Shown: piece after piece, positions 1-5,460 of the stretch
Layout of the letters: every line of letters starts with the position of its first letter
How positions within the stretch are numbered: position 1 is the stretch's first letter
Origin: IMCC26077 sp964418325
Lineage (GTDB): Bacteria > Actinomycetota > Actinomycetes > Nanopelagicales > Nanopelagicaceae
DNA: 5,502 bases
Assembly (NCBI GenBank): GCA_964418325.1
Contig: CAYQLC010000046.1
Coordinates: 1-5,502, forward strand
Reading direction: 5' to 3'
The notes under the pieces: model-generated
Seen by the model: the letters and a program-made list of their open reading frames with translations, nothing else
What the model was told of the DNA's origin: nothing
Databases searched by the model: none
Made by a program: the position numbers and the translations under genes

Positions 1-18
1 TGGGTGAAGAAGAAGTAA
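1..18 (+). CDS. possible 3' end of a rightward gene (tentative)
   Basis: Reading from base 1, the plus strand gives Trp-Val-Lys-Lys-Lys followed by a TAA stop at 16-18. A lysine-rich tail ending just before a small inverted repeat, convergent with the hydrolase gene, would fit a compact genome. Five codons cannot establish a gene, and the same bases could simply be spacer. No function can be suggested. Confidence 0.2.
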   Translation, partial: WVKKK

Positions 19-35
19 CGGTTTCAATCACCGTT
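17..35. terminator. small inverted repeat downstream of the hydrolase gene, weak terminator candidate
   Basis: AACGGT (17-22) and ACCGTT (30-35) form a perfect 6-bp stem around a 7-base loop. The repeat lies 14 bases beyond the TAG stop of the leftward hydrolase gene. On the minus strand it is followed by a pyrimidine-rich stretch (ACTTCTTCTTC) rather than a clean T run, so it is a weak intrinsic terminator at best. If a rightward gene ends at 18, the repeat would sit between two convergent genes. Confidence 0.3.
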
Positions 36-49
36 CGTTGGACTCTGAA

Positions 50-1480
50 CTAATCTTTGTTAGTTATTGCCGCCACAGCGAGTTCTGAAGCTAGGGCGCT
101 AGAACCAAAAGTGCGAATGAGGTTTGTGGGTGTGAACCTTCTTGTTGGCCACCCCATATCTACAAAGATTGTGTCTGGTCTCTGTCGATAGATTCTCTCT
201 AGCGCCGCAAGAATTTTTGAATCCCTAAAGGCATCTCTAAAAGCAACTATCACCTGACCGCTCTCCGGGCCATCGAGTGAGACATCGCTCGATTCGAGTT
301 TTACCTTGATTCCGGCATGAGTCAGGCTTCTGCGCAGCCCCCAACCGACAAAACCTGCGGCAATTGTGGGATCGGCAGAGAGTTCGATGAGTTGGATACT
401 TTCTCCGAGCAAGCGAATATCACCCCGGATCTCGAGCCCCTTTTGGAACCTCTCTGTAGCAATCTGTTGCGGCATTGAACTCCCCTGAGATACCGGGCGC
501 TTCCAAGAATTTAACCGTGTTCCATTTGCAAGAATTTCCTCAGCTCCAAGAGTTCCTGTCGAAAGAGCATCTTTAATTGTGTTGAAACTGGTTTCGATAA
601 AGACAGATTGATCGTAGAGCCCAGAAAAGCAAAGTATGTCCGCACCAGCCTTCAGCGCTCTGAGCGCTGATTGGTGGATTTTCTTTGGCCCGCCCAGTGC
701 TCCCATATCGAGGGCATCGGTTACGACTAGTCCCGAGAAACCGAGTTCGTTACGTAAGTACTGCCGTGTTACTTTCTCTGAACATGATGCTGGATCAATC
801 GGGTCAAGCGATGGAATGACTATGTGCCCTGTCATAACTGATGCAACATTAGATGCGATTGCTGCTTTAAAGGGTCTAACGTGGGTGTGCTCTAGTTCCT
901 CTTTGGTGCCAGGAAGTTTAGGTAGTTGATGATGACTATCTTCCACTACGCCACCATGGCCTGGGAAATGTTTAACGCATGCTGCAACACCTGCTCGTTG
1001 CAAGCCGTTAACTGCTTCTGGAATATGTCTTTCAACAATTGATACATCATCGCTGAAAGCTCGAACTCCAACAATTGGGTTTTCTGTCATAACTGAAACA
1101 TCTGCTACTGGTGCGAGATTGAGATCGATTCCGATGGACTTCAAGATTTTTCCAAGTTCAAAGAATGAATCGTGTGTAAGTTTGAGATCATCACAACGAC
1201 CCAATAGAGCCGGGGTTGGGAATGGACTACCTTCGGTTACAAATAAGCGAGTTACATCCCCGCCCTCTTCATCAATAGAAATCACGATATTTGGAGAAAT
1301 TGCCCTGATCTTCTCTATTAAAAGAGCGGTTTGGTCGATTGACGGACAATTTGAACTAAAGAGAGTTAACCCACCTAGCCCATTTTCCAACCATGGATAA
1401 AGCCAATCTGGAATCTCTGTTCCGCCAAAACCCGGAGAAAAGTGCGCCAGAATTGCTCTATCAAGCTCATCAAACTTCAT
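50..1480 (-). CDS. nagZ: glycoside hydrolase family 3, NagZ-type beta-N-acetylglucosaminidase (dasD-like)
   Basis: This is a 476-residue cytoplasmic enzyme with no signal peptide. It is predicted to remove beta-linked N-acetylglucosamine from the non-reducing end of imported chito-oligosaccharides or cell-wall fragments. The N-terminal TIM-barrel spans about residues 5-335. It contains IDEEGG (69-74), KHFPGHG (170-176) and DSH (181-183). KHFPGHG followed four residues later by DSH is the hallmark of the NagZ branch of GH3, where this Asp/His pair (here D181, H183) acts as the general acid/base. D255 in VVTDALDM fits the nucleophile. Residues about 340-476 form a second region, unlike the roughly 340-residue single-domain NagZ of Gram-negative bacteria and shorter than the second domain of Bacillus NagZ. 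The ATG overlaps the upstream permease stop in an ATGA, implying translational coupling. It is last in the operon, in the position dasD holds in Streptomyces. The family is near certain; the exact substrate is inferred. Confidence 0.9.
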   Translation of the reverse strand: MKFDELDRAILAHFSPGFGGTEIPDWLYPWLENGLGGLTLFSSNCPSIDQTALLIEKIRAISPNIVISIDEEGGDVTRLFVTEGSPFPTPALLGRCDDLKLTHDSFFELGKILKSIGIDLNLAPVADVSVMTENPIVGVRAFSDDVSIVERHIPEAVNGLQRAGVAACVKHFPGHGGVVEDSHHQLPKLPGTKEELEHTHVRPFKAAIASNVASVMTGHIVIPSLDPIDPASCSEKVTRQYLRNELGFSGLVVTDALDMGALGGPKKIHQSALRALKAGADILCFSGLYDQSVFIETSFNTIKDALSTGTLGAEEILANGTRLNSWKRPVSQGSSMPQQIATERFQKGLEIRGDIRLLGESIQLIELSADPTIAAGFVGWGLRRSLTHAGIKVKLESSDVSLDGPESGQVIVAFRDAFRDSKILAALERIYRQRPDTIFVDMGWPTRRFTPTNLIRTFGSSALASELAVAAITNKD

Positions 1481-2301
1481 CCCTTAACTGCCCCTGATGT
1501 AACTCCTGTGGCAATCCTCTTCTGAATCAGCGAGAAGAATATGACGACAGGAATCGCAGTAACGGTGGAGGCTGCCATGAGTGGTCCCCAATCGGTGCCA
1601 GTACGTGTTGTAAATCCTGCCAACCAGACCGGCAAGGTGAGTTTGTCCTGGCTCTGCATAATGATGTAGGCCAGCAGGAATTCGTTCCAGGCTTGGATAA
1701 AAGCAAAGATTGCCGTTGCAACTAGACCCGGCGCCATGAGAGGCAATAAGACGTAGCGATAGGCCTGAAGCCTGGTGCAGCCATCGACTAAAGAAGCTTC
1801 TTCGATGTCATAAGGAATATTGGCAAGAAATCCACGTAGTGTCCAAATTGTAAAAGGCAGAATGAAGGCTACGTAGGTGATTGCAAGACCGCCGATCGTA
1901 TTTGTAACTTGCAACTTTGTTAAGAGTAAGAAGAGCGGAATAATCAACGCAGACAAGGGCAACATCTGGACAATCAGCAAAGTAGTTATGAAGCTTCGTT
2001 TGCCTCTGAACTTCATTCGCGCTATCGCAACGCTGGCAAAAGTGGCTAAGAAGAGTGAAATAAGAACGGTGATAAGCACGACGATGAGGCTATTTCTCAA
2101 GCTAGTGTAGAAACCTTCACGAGAGAACGCTTCACGATAGCTATCTAATGTAAATGACTCAGGAAGAATTCTTGGTTCAGTCGAGAGAACGTCTTCGCGC
2201 TTCTTAAAAGATGTAGTGAGCATCCAATAAACCGGAAAACCCATCAAAACGATGGAGACAAGACCTGCAATATTTGAGAATACAGAACTTCTCTTATGCA
2301 T
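1477..2301 (-). CDS. dasC: ABC sugar transporter permease, MalG type (dasC-like)
   Basis: This is an inner-membrane subunit of a carbohydrate-uptake (CUT1) importer, 274 residues with the chosen start. Six hydrophobic segments are visible, roughly at 10-30, 70-95, 105-128, 137-158, 188-210 and 240-260. The cytoplasmic EAA loop reads EEASLVDGC (167-175), followed by LLPLMAPG; it docks on the ATPase. AWNEFLLAY (204-212) and the C-terminal TSGAVKG are typical of MalG-type subunits. The start is set at 2301 because GGAG lies six bases upstream and the overlap with the preceding permease gene is then only 8 bases. A farther in-frame ATG at 2364 would add 21 polar residues and a 71-base overlap. 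It pairs with the MalF-type permease upstream. The das name rests on gene order and the operator, not on a specificity motif. Confidence 0.88.
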   Translation of the reverse strand: MHKRSSVFSNIAGLVSIVLMGFPVYWMLTTSFKKREDVLSTEPRILPESFTLDSYREAFSREGFYTSLRNSLIVVLITVLISLFLATFASVAIARMKFRGKRSFITTLLIVQMLPLSALIIPLFLLLTKLQVTNTIGGLAITYVAFILPFTIWTLRGFLANIPYDIEEASLVDGCTRLQAYRYVLLPLMAPGLVATAIFAFIQAWNEFLLAYIIMQSQDKLTLPVWLAGFTTRTGTDWGPLMAASTVTAIPVVIFFSLIQKRIATGVTSGAVKG

Positions 2302-3208
2302 TGCTGTCTCCAATCTGCACCATTTTCTTGATGTAGAACCAGGTGACTCCAAGGAGTGCAACAATCATGAGTAGGGCTATTGCAGCGCCCATTCCATATT
2401 CACTCAATCCAAAAGACTTCTCAAATGCATATATCGCCATGGTGTAGTACTCGGCAGGTGGCCTGCTATCAAGCACGACCCAGATCTGCGTAAAGACTTG
2501 GAAATCCCAGATTATGGAAAGGCTGATCAAAATCACGTAAATCGGCATTAGTAGAGGAAGTATTACAGCGCGAAAAATCTGCCGCGAATTTGCGCCATCT
2601 ATTGCAGCGGCTTCAATGAGTTCTCGTGGAACTTGAGTAAGTGCGGCATAGATGCTGATTGTTATGAATGGGACGGCGCCCCACGCAACAATCGCACCAA
2701 TGATTGTGAAACCTGAGAAAGTGCTCGTAAACCAGTTTCGCTGTGCAAAATCGAACCCGAGGCGATTAATTGTTGAAGTGATGATGCTGAATTCATAGGA
2801 AAACATCCACTTCCAAATAGATACCCCCACAAGGGCGGGGATAGCCCAGACCAAAATGAGAGTTGTGTTCAAAAGCCATCTAATTATGGGATTCATCCGT
2901 ACCATCAAATGTGCAAGCCAGGCACCTACAACAATTGAGACGAAGACCATCCCAAAAGTAAATATAAATGTGCGACGTAGAACAACCCAGAATTCTGAAT
3001 CACCTATCAACGTTTGAAAATTCTCAAAGCCAATCCATACTGGAATTCCAGCGATGATTTCCTCTAGACCAAACTTCTGAAAACTAAGAGTGATTAATCG
3101 ATAGACAGGAAAGCCAAGAATCAGCAAAATCACTGAGAGTGCAGGAGCAATGAGTAGATAAGGCCAGAGCGCCTTTCGCTGCTTGCTATTGCGCACCATG
3201 ACTGACAT
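2294..3208 (-). CDS. dasB: ABC sugar transporter permease, MalF type (dasB-like)
   Basis: This is the second membrane subunit of the CUT1 importer, 304 residues. After a short basic N-terminus (RNSKQRK) come six hydrophobic segments, roughly at 14-37, 78-100, 112-132, 164-187, 216-238 and 272-294. The EAA loop reads ELIEAAAIDGANSRQIFRAV (197-216) and leads into ILPLLMP. The larger extracytoplasmic region after the first segment is usual for MalF-type partners. The start at 3208 has AGGGA 11 bases upstream; the ATG three codons later would be much farther from it. The gene ends inside the start of the MalG-type gene (8-base overlap), so the two permeases are probably translated together. It is separated from the binding-protein gene by 119 bases holding a hairpin and a TTGACA box. 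The family assignment is firm; the substrate is not readable from the sequence. Confidence 0.88.
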   Translation of the reverse strand: MSVMVRNSKQRKALWPYLLIAPALSVILLILGFPVYRLITLSFQKFGLEEIIAGIPVWIGFENFQTLIGDSEFWVVLRRTFIFTFGMVFVSIVVGAWLAHLMVRMNPIIRWLLNTTLILVWAIPALVGVSIWKWMFSYEFSIITSTINRLGFDFAQRNWFTSTFSGFTIIGAIVAWGAVPFITISIYAALTQVPRELIEAAAIDGANSRQIFRAVILPLLMPIYVILISLSIIWDFQVFTQIWVVLDSRPPAEYYTMAIYAFEKSFGLSEYGMGAAIALLMIVALLGVTWFYIKKMVQIGDSNA

Positions 3209-3231
3209 ATCTGAATGATTCCCTAACTACG

Positions 3232-3237
3232 TGTCAA
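3232..3237 (-). promoter_or_regulatory. perfect TTGACA box upstream of the MalF-type permease gene, possible internal promoter
   Basis: Read on the minus strand, the bases are TTGACA, the full sigma-70 type -35 consensus. It lies 23 bases upstream of the permease ATG and just beyond the terminator-like hairpin. A hexamer 17 bases downstream, TCAGAT (3209-3214), matches the -10 consensus at only three positions and abuts the start codon. A transcript from here would begin inside the gene's first codons. The promoter reading is therefore weak, and the box may be chance. Confidence 0.22.
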
Positions 3238-3259
3238 TTACTTTGAAACAAGGGTGGAG

Positions 3260-3303
3260 AAAAAGAGTGGAGAGTGGAGCGCCCTCGACGCTGCCACTCT
3301 CCA
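3260..3303 (-). terminator. terminator-like hairpin after the binding-protein gene (partial terminator or mRNA stabiliser)
   Basis: On the minus strand a perfect 10-bp stem (3268-3277 with 3294-3303, core GGAGAGTGG/CCACTCTCC) is continued inward by four more pairs (3278-3281 with 3289-3292). One base is bulged at 3293, and the loop is seven bases. Downstream on that strand come ACTC and then five T. The structure starts 24 bases past the binding-protein stop codon. Hairpins in this position are well known in binding-protein-dependent transport operons. There they let some transcription through while protecting the upstream message, so the binding protein is made in excess over the permeases. 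That role is inferred here. Confidence 0.7.
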
Positions 3304-3327
3304 TTCTCTCGTGAGTGACTTAGGCTG

Positions 3328-4575
3328 TTAGTTCAACAGCTTAGTGATCTCCTCAGATGCGTCCTTTGCTGCCTGTGCAACTGTCTTCTTTCCTGTTGCG
3401 ATATCAGAAAGCATGGTCTGTAGAACGTTTGCGTTCTCAACGTTGACCCACTTCTCTGCTGCAGGAACGAACCATGTTGAGCTGGCACCCTTAGCAACTT
3501 GTGCGTTGCCTCCCTTAACAAGGGTCAACATGCTTGTGTTGTTTGGCAAGTTTCCAACCTTCACGATCTCACGCATTGCTTGACCGGAAGTAAAGGACTT
3601 AATCCAGTAGGTTCCCCATTCAGGGTTCTTTGCCTTTGCTGGAACAGCGAGATTTGAACCACCTAGGAATGCAGGCATGAACTCACCAGCACGGATGGAT
3701 GGCATTGGGAAGAAGGCGCCCTTTTGTGGGGCAATACAGCAGGTTTCCCAACCGTTGGAGTAGCTCATCGCTACGTTTCCACCCGCAAATACTTCCCATT
3801 GTCCGCCTTCATCGCCTGACTTATCAGCCTTTGAATACTTATCAACGATGTTCTTCCAACGATTCAAGCCTTCAATTGCGGCGGCAGAATCAAGTGAACC
3901 TTTCCACTTGCCACCTTCTTTGACAGCAATTGCTCCCTTGGAGTCATATACGAATCCCATCGCTGCGTACCAATACTTACCTGGCATATAAACAGCTGAG
4001 AACTTTGAGTTGCTTGAGTTTGCAGCCATCAAACGATCAGCTGCAGCCAAGAATTGCTCATAAGTCTTAGGGGTCTTGATCTTCAGGTTGCTAAAGAGAT
4101 CGGTTCGGTACATAACAGCACGTGAACCGGCATAGTAAGGAACTGCATAAAGCTTGTCGTTGTAAGTACCGGCTTCTTCAAGTCCCTTTAACCAGTTAGT
4201 GCTGTAAGCAAACTGGCTCTTTGAAGGAGTGAGATCTTTCAACGCGCCTGCGGCGGAGTACTTCAGGACTTGAGTGTTACCAAACTCAAATACGTCTGGT
4301 GCATTACCTGCAACAAGAGCGGCATCGAGCTTCTTGAGTGAATCTCCCCATGTCTGGTATTGGATATCGACCTTAACGTTTGGGTACTTTGAATTGAACA
4401 TCTTGTTTGCACGATCGATTGCTGCTGGCCATGACTTCGCATCGCCTTGAATCCATACCGTGACTGTGCCTTTATCTTTTGGCGCTGCAATTGATGCGCT
4501 CGCTCCTACGAAGAGCGAACCAATCAGCGTCATTGAAGACAAAATGGCAATCGCTTTTTTGCGCGTCATGCGCAT
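3328..4575 (-). CDS. dasA: extracellular sugar-binding protein of an ABC importer (dasA-like)
   Basis: This is a 415-residue family 1 solute-binding protein that would capture the sugar outside the membrane and hand it to the two permeases. A basic n-region (MRMTRKK) and a hydrophobic stretch (about 8-30) ending in ASASIAA, just before PKDKGTVTVW, look like a signal peptide. There is no lipobox cysteine. The mature part starts with the usual TVTVWIQG strand. It continues with GNAPDVFEFGN (90-100), YAVPYYAGSRAVMYRTDLF (143-161), FAGGNVAMSYSNGW (263-276), GGSNLAVPAKAKNPEWGTYW (305-324), and a final helix rich in Ala and Lys. The only cysteines are adjacent, C279-C280. The start at 4575 is supported by GGGAGG ending six bases upstream; the ATG two codons later is too far from it. 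It is first in the operon, with a dre-like operator 52 bases upstream. The family is firm. Chitobiose or N-acetylglucosamine as ligand is inferred from synteny. Confidence 0.87.
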   Translation of the reverse strand: MRMTRKKAIAILSSMTLIGSLFVGASASIAAPKDKGTVTVWIQGDAKSWPAAIDRANKMFNSKYPNVKVDIQYQTWGDSLKKLDAALVAGNAPDVFEFGNTQVLKYSAAGALKDLTPSKSQFAYSTNWLKGLEEAGTYNDKLYAVPYYAGSRAVMYRTDLFSNLKIKTPKTYEQFLAAADRLMAANSSNSKFSAVYMPGKYWYAAMGFVYDSKGAIAVKEGGKWKGSLDSAAAIEGLNRWKNIVDKYSKADKSGDEGGQWEVFAGGNVAMSYSNGWETCCIAPQKGAFFPMPSIRAGEFMPAFLGGSNLAVPAKAKNPEWGTYWIKSFTSGQAMREIVKVGNLPNNTSMLTLVKGGNAQVAKGASSTWFVPAAEKWVNVENANVLQTMLSDIATGKKTVAQAAKDASEEITKLLN

Positions 4576-4627
4576 GAGGGACCTCCCACTTTCATCTAGC
4601 CTCTGGGGAATCCAGGGCTCTTACTGG

Positions 4628-4643
4628 GTTGGTCTAGTCCAAT
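4628..4643. promoter_or_regulatory. dre-like operator for a DasR-type regulator
   Basis: GTTGGTCTAGTCCAAT is a near-palindrome whose TTGG-CTAG-CCAA core (4629-4642) is symmetric except for one pair. It agrees with the Streptomyces dre consensus ACTGGTCTAGACCAGT at 12 of 16 positions, including the central CTAG and both GG/CC blocks. It sits 52 bases upstream of the binding-protein start and 101 bases upstream of the regulator start. It could therefore control the operon directly and the regulator by feedback. That the neighbouring regulator binds it is inferred from the match and position. Confidence 0.75.
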
Positions 4644-4684
4644 TTTGAGAGAAATGCTAGTGTTCTAGGAGAGATTTTTGAGAT

Positions 4685-4693
4685 TGTTACTAA
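4685..4693 (+). promoter_or_regulatory. possible extended -10 element for the regulator gene
   Basis: TGTTACTAA has the TGn extension followed by TACTAA, a four-of-six match to TATAAT. It would start transcription about 45 bases upstream of the regulator ATG, right at the inverted repeat 4701-4719. No good -35 hexamer lies at 17 bases; TTCTAG at 19 bases is poor. Extended -10 promoters tolerate this, but the call is tentative. Confidence 0.3.
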
Positions 4694-4700
4694 ATCGGTA

Positions 4701-4719
4701 CCCGAGCAGGGCGCTCGGG
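4701..4719. promoter_or_regulatory. perfect 7-bp inverted repeat in the regulator leader
   Basis: CCCGAGC (4701-4707) and GCTCGGG (4713-4719) flank the five bases AGGGC. The repeat is very GC-rich compared with the AT-rich bases just before it. It sits between the likely regulator promoter and its ribosome site, ending 25 bases before the ATG. It could be an operator for a second DNA-binding protein or a stem-loop at the 5' end of the regulator mRNA. It is not followed by a T run on either strand, so it is not an ordinary intrinsic terminator. Confidence 0.5.
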
Positions 4720-4744
4720 CCGAGGAGTTTGGGGGTGGATACGC

Positions 4745-5449
4745 ATGGCAAAAGAGGAGTTCCTCAAGCCCGTTCGCATCTCCGAACTTATCCGCGCAGA
4801 TCTCGCGGAGTTGCCCGTACATGACATGATCCCAACTGAACGTCAGATGGCGGAACACTTCGGTGTATCTCGCGTGACGATTCAAAAAGCTCTGCAGATT
4901 TTGGAACAAGAAGGAACAATCTATCGACGTCGGGGTGCTGGAACTTTTGTTGCACCGTTGCGCAACACTCCACAACACGGGCTTCGATCATTTAGCGAAG
5001 AACTTGCACTCCATGGAATTAGATCTAAAACCGAAGTTATAGACGTCAAATTAATTGCCAAGTCAAACAAGTCAAATGAAGACTGGGTTGACCTTGATGA
5101 ACCTTCTTACCGAATCGAAAGAATCAGGTACAAGGGCGAAACGCCATTGTCATGGGAAGTATCTTTTGTCCGTCAGAGACTCGCGCCAGATTTAGACAAA
5201 AGGAATTTATCGGGTTCGCTTTACAAGTTGCTCTCTGAAAAATACGGACAGACAGTAGAAAGCGCAGATGAGGAAATTACTTCGCTATTGATTGGCAAAG
5301 ATTTGTCTGGGAAGTTAAAAGTCTCCGTTGGAACTCCCGCATTAGAGATTCAACGCAAGGCATTCAACAAACGTGGTGACTGTGTTGAGATGGCTCGTGC
5401 GATTCGACCAAGTGGCCTTGAACTTTTGCGATATAGCGTTCGCAGATAA
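4745..5449 (+). CDS. dasR: GntR family regulator, HutC/UTRA type (dasR-like)
   Basis: This is a 234-residue DNA-binding repressor predicted to control the adjacent uptake operon and possibly itself. The N-terminal winged helix covers about 8-71. It contains IPTERQMAEHFGVSRVTIQKAL (29-50), the helix-turn-helix with recognition helix from S42, and the wing RRRGAGTFVAP (61-71). The UTRA ligand-binding domain spans about 79-228: GLRSFSEEL (79-87), YRIERIRY (122-129), WEVSFV (137-142), SLYKLL (158-163) and VEMARAI (214-220). This matches the fold of NagR and DasR, which respond to phosphorylated amino sugars. The arginine and glutamate positions typical of the pocket (R123/R126, E138, E215) appear to be present. 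The usual C-terminal YRGDRY motif is replaced by RPSGLELLRY. The ATG is preceded by a GGGGGTGG purine-rich site. The gene is divergent from the operon and ends 11 bases short of a convergent tRNA gene. The ligand is inferred. Confidence 0.87.
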   Translation: MAKEEFLKPVRISELIRADLAELPVHDMIPTERQMAEHFGVSRVTIQKALQILEQEGTIYRRRGAGTFVAPLRNTPQHGLRSFSEELALHGIRSKTEVIDVKLIAKSNKSNEDWVDLDEPSYRIERIRYKGETPLSWEVSFVRQRLAPDLDKRNLSGSLYKLLSEKYGQTVESADEEITSLLIGKDLSGKLKVSVGTPALEIQRKAFNKRGDCVEMARAIRPSGLELLRYSVRR

Positions 5450-5460
5450 AAACGTACTTG

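Larger units (their letters stand above)
4576..4744. promoter_or_regulatory. divergent control region between the uptake operon and its regulator
   Basis: These 169 bases separate the start codons of the binding-protein and regulator genes and must hold both promoters. Visible elements are the binding-protein ribosome site (GGGAGG on the minus strand, 4582-4587), the dre-like operator (4628-4643), a second CTAG-centred half-site (4659-4668), an extended -10-like element for the regulator (4685-4693), and a 7-bp inverted repeat (4701-4719). CTAG occurs four times between 4596 and 4668, which is dense for a tetramer that is scarce in most bacterial genomes. No convincing -35/-10 pair could be assigned to the leftward operon. 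CAAAAT (minus strand, 4643-4648), touching the operator, is the best -10 guess. Confidence 0.75.

Noticed and set aside
636..1400. Rightward open frames (636-929 and 1119-1400) opposite the hydrolase gene
   Set aside because: They lie antisense to a well-conserved GH3 coding region, have no ribosome sites of note, and their translations are compositionally odd (Ser/Pro-rich) without recognisable domains.
2302..2364. Longer N-terminus for the MalG-type permease, starting at the ATG at 2364
   Set aside because: It adds 21 polar residues atypical for the family and a 71-base overlap with the MalF-type gene. The internal ATG at 2301 has GGAG six bases upstream and only an 8-base overlap.
4567..4569. 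Alternative start for the binding protein at its third codon
   Set aside because: The GGGAGG site is six bases from the first ATG but twelve from this one, and the first start gives a normal basic signal-peptide region.
4578..4587. GGGACCTCCC symmetry covering the binding-protein ribosome site
   Set aside because: The 4-bp arms leave only a two-base loop, so it cannot form a stable RNA hairpin. It is the ribosome site plus chance symmetry.
4601..4617. CTGG-GGAAT-CCAG hairpin in the binding-protein leader as an attenuator or riboswitch
   Set aside because: The perfect stem is only 4 bp, with no T run and no further conserved structure. It is too weak to call.
4701..4719. Intrinsic terminator reading of the GC-rich inverted repeat
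   Set aside because: Neither strand has a T run after the stem, and it lies upstream of a gene start rather than after a gene.
4634..4991. Leftward open frames across the regulator gene start and control region
   Set aside because: They run antisense through the winged-helix coding region and across the dre-like operator. Their translations show no family features.
5448..5460. Encoded CCA end or full terminator hairpin after the tRNA
   Set aside because: The bases after the discriminator read CAAG, not CCA, and the five-T run is not preceded by a stem other than the tRNA itself.
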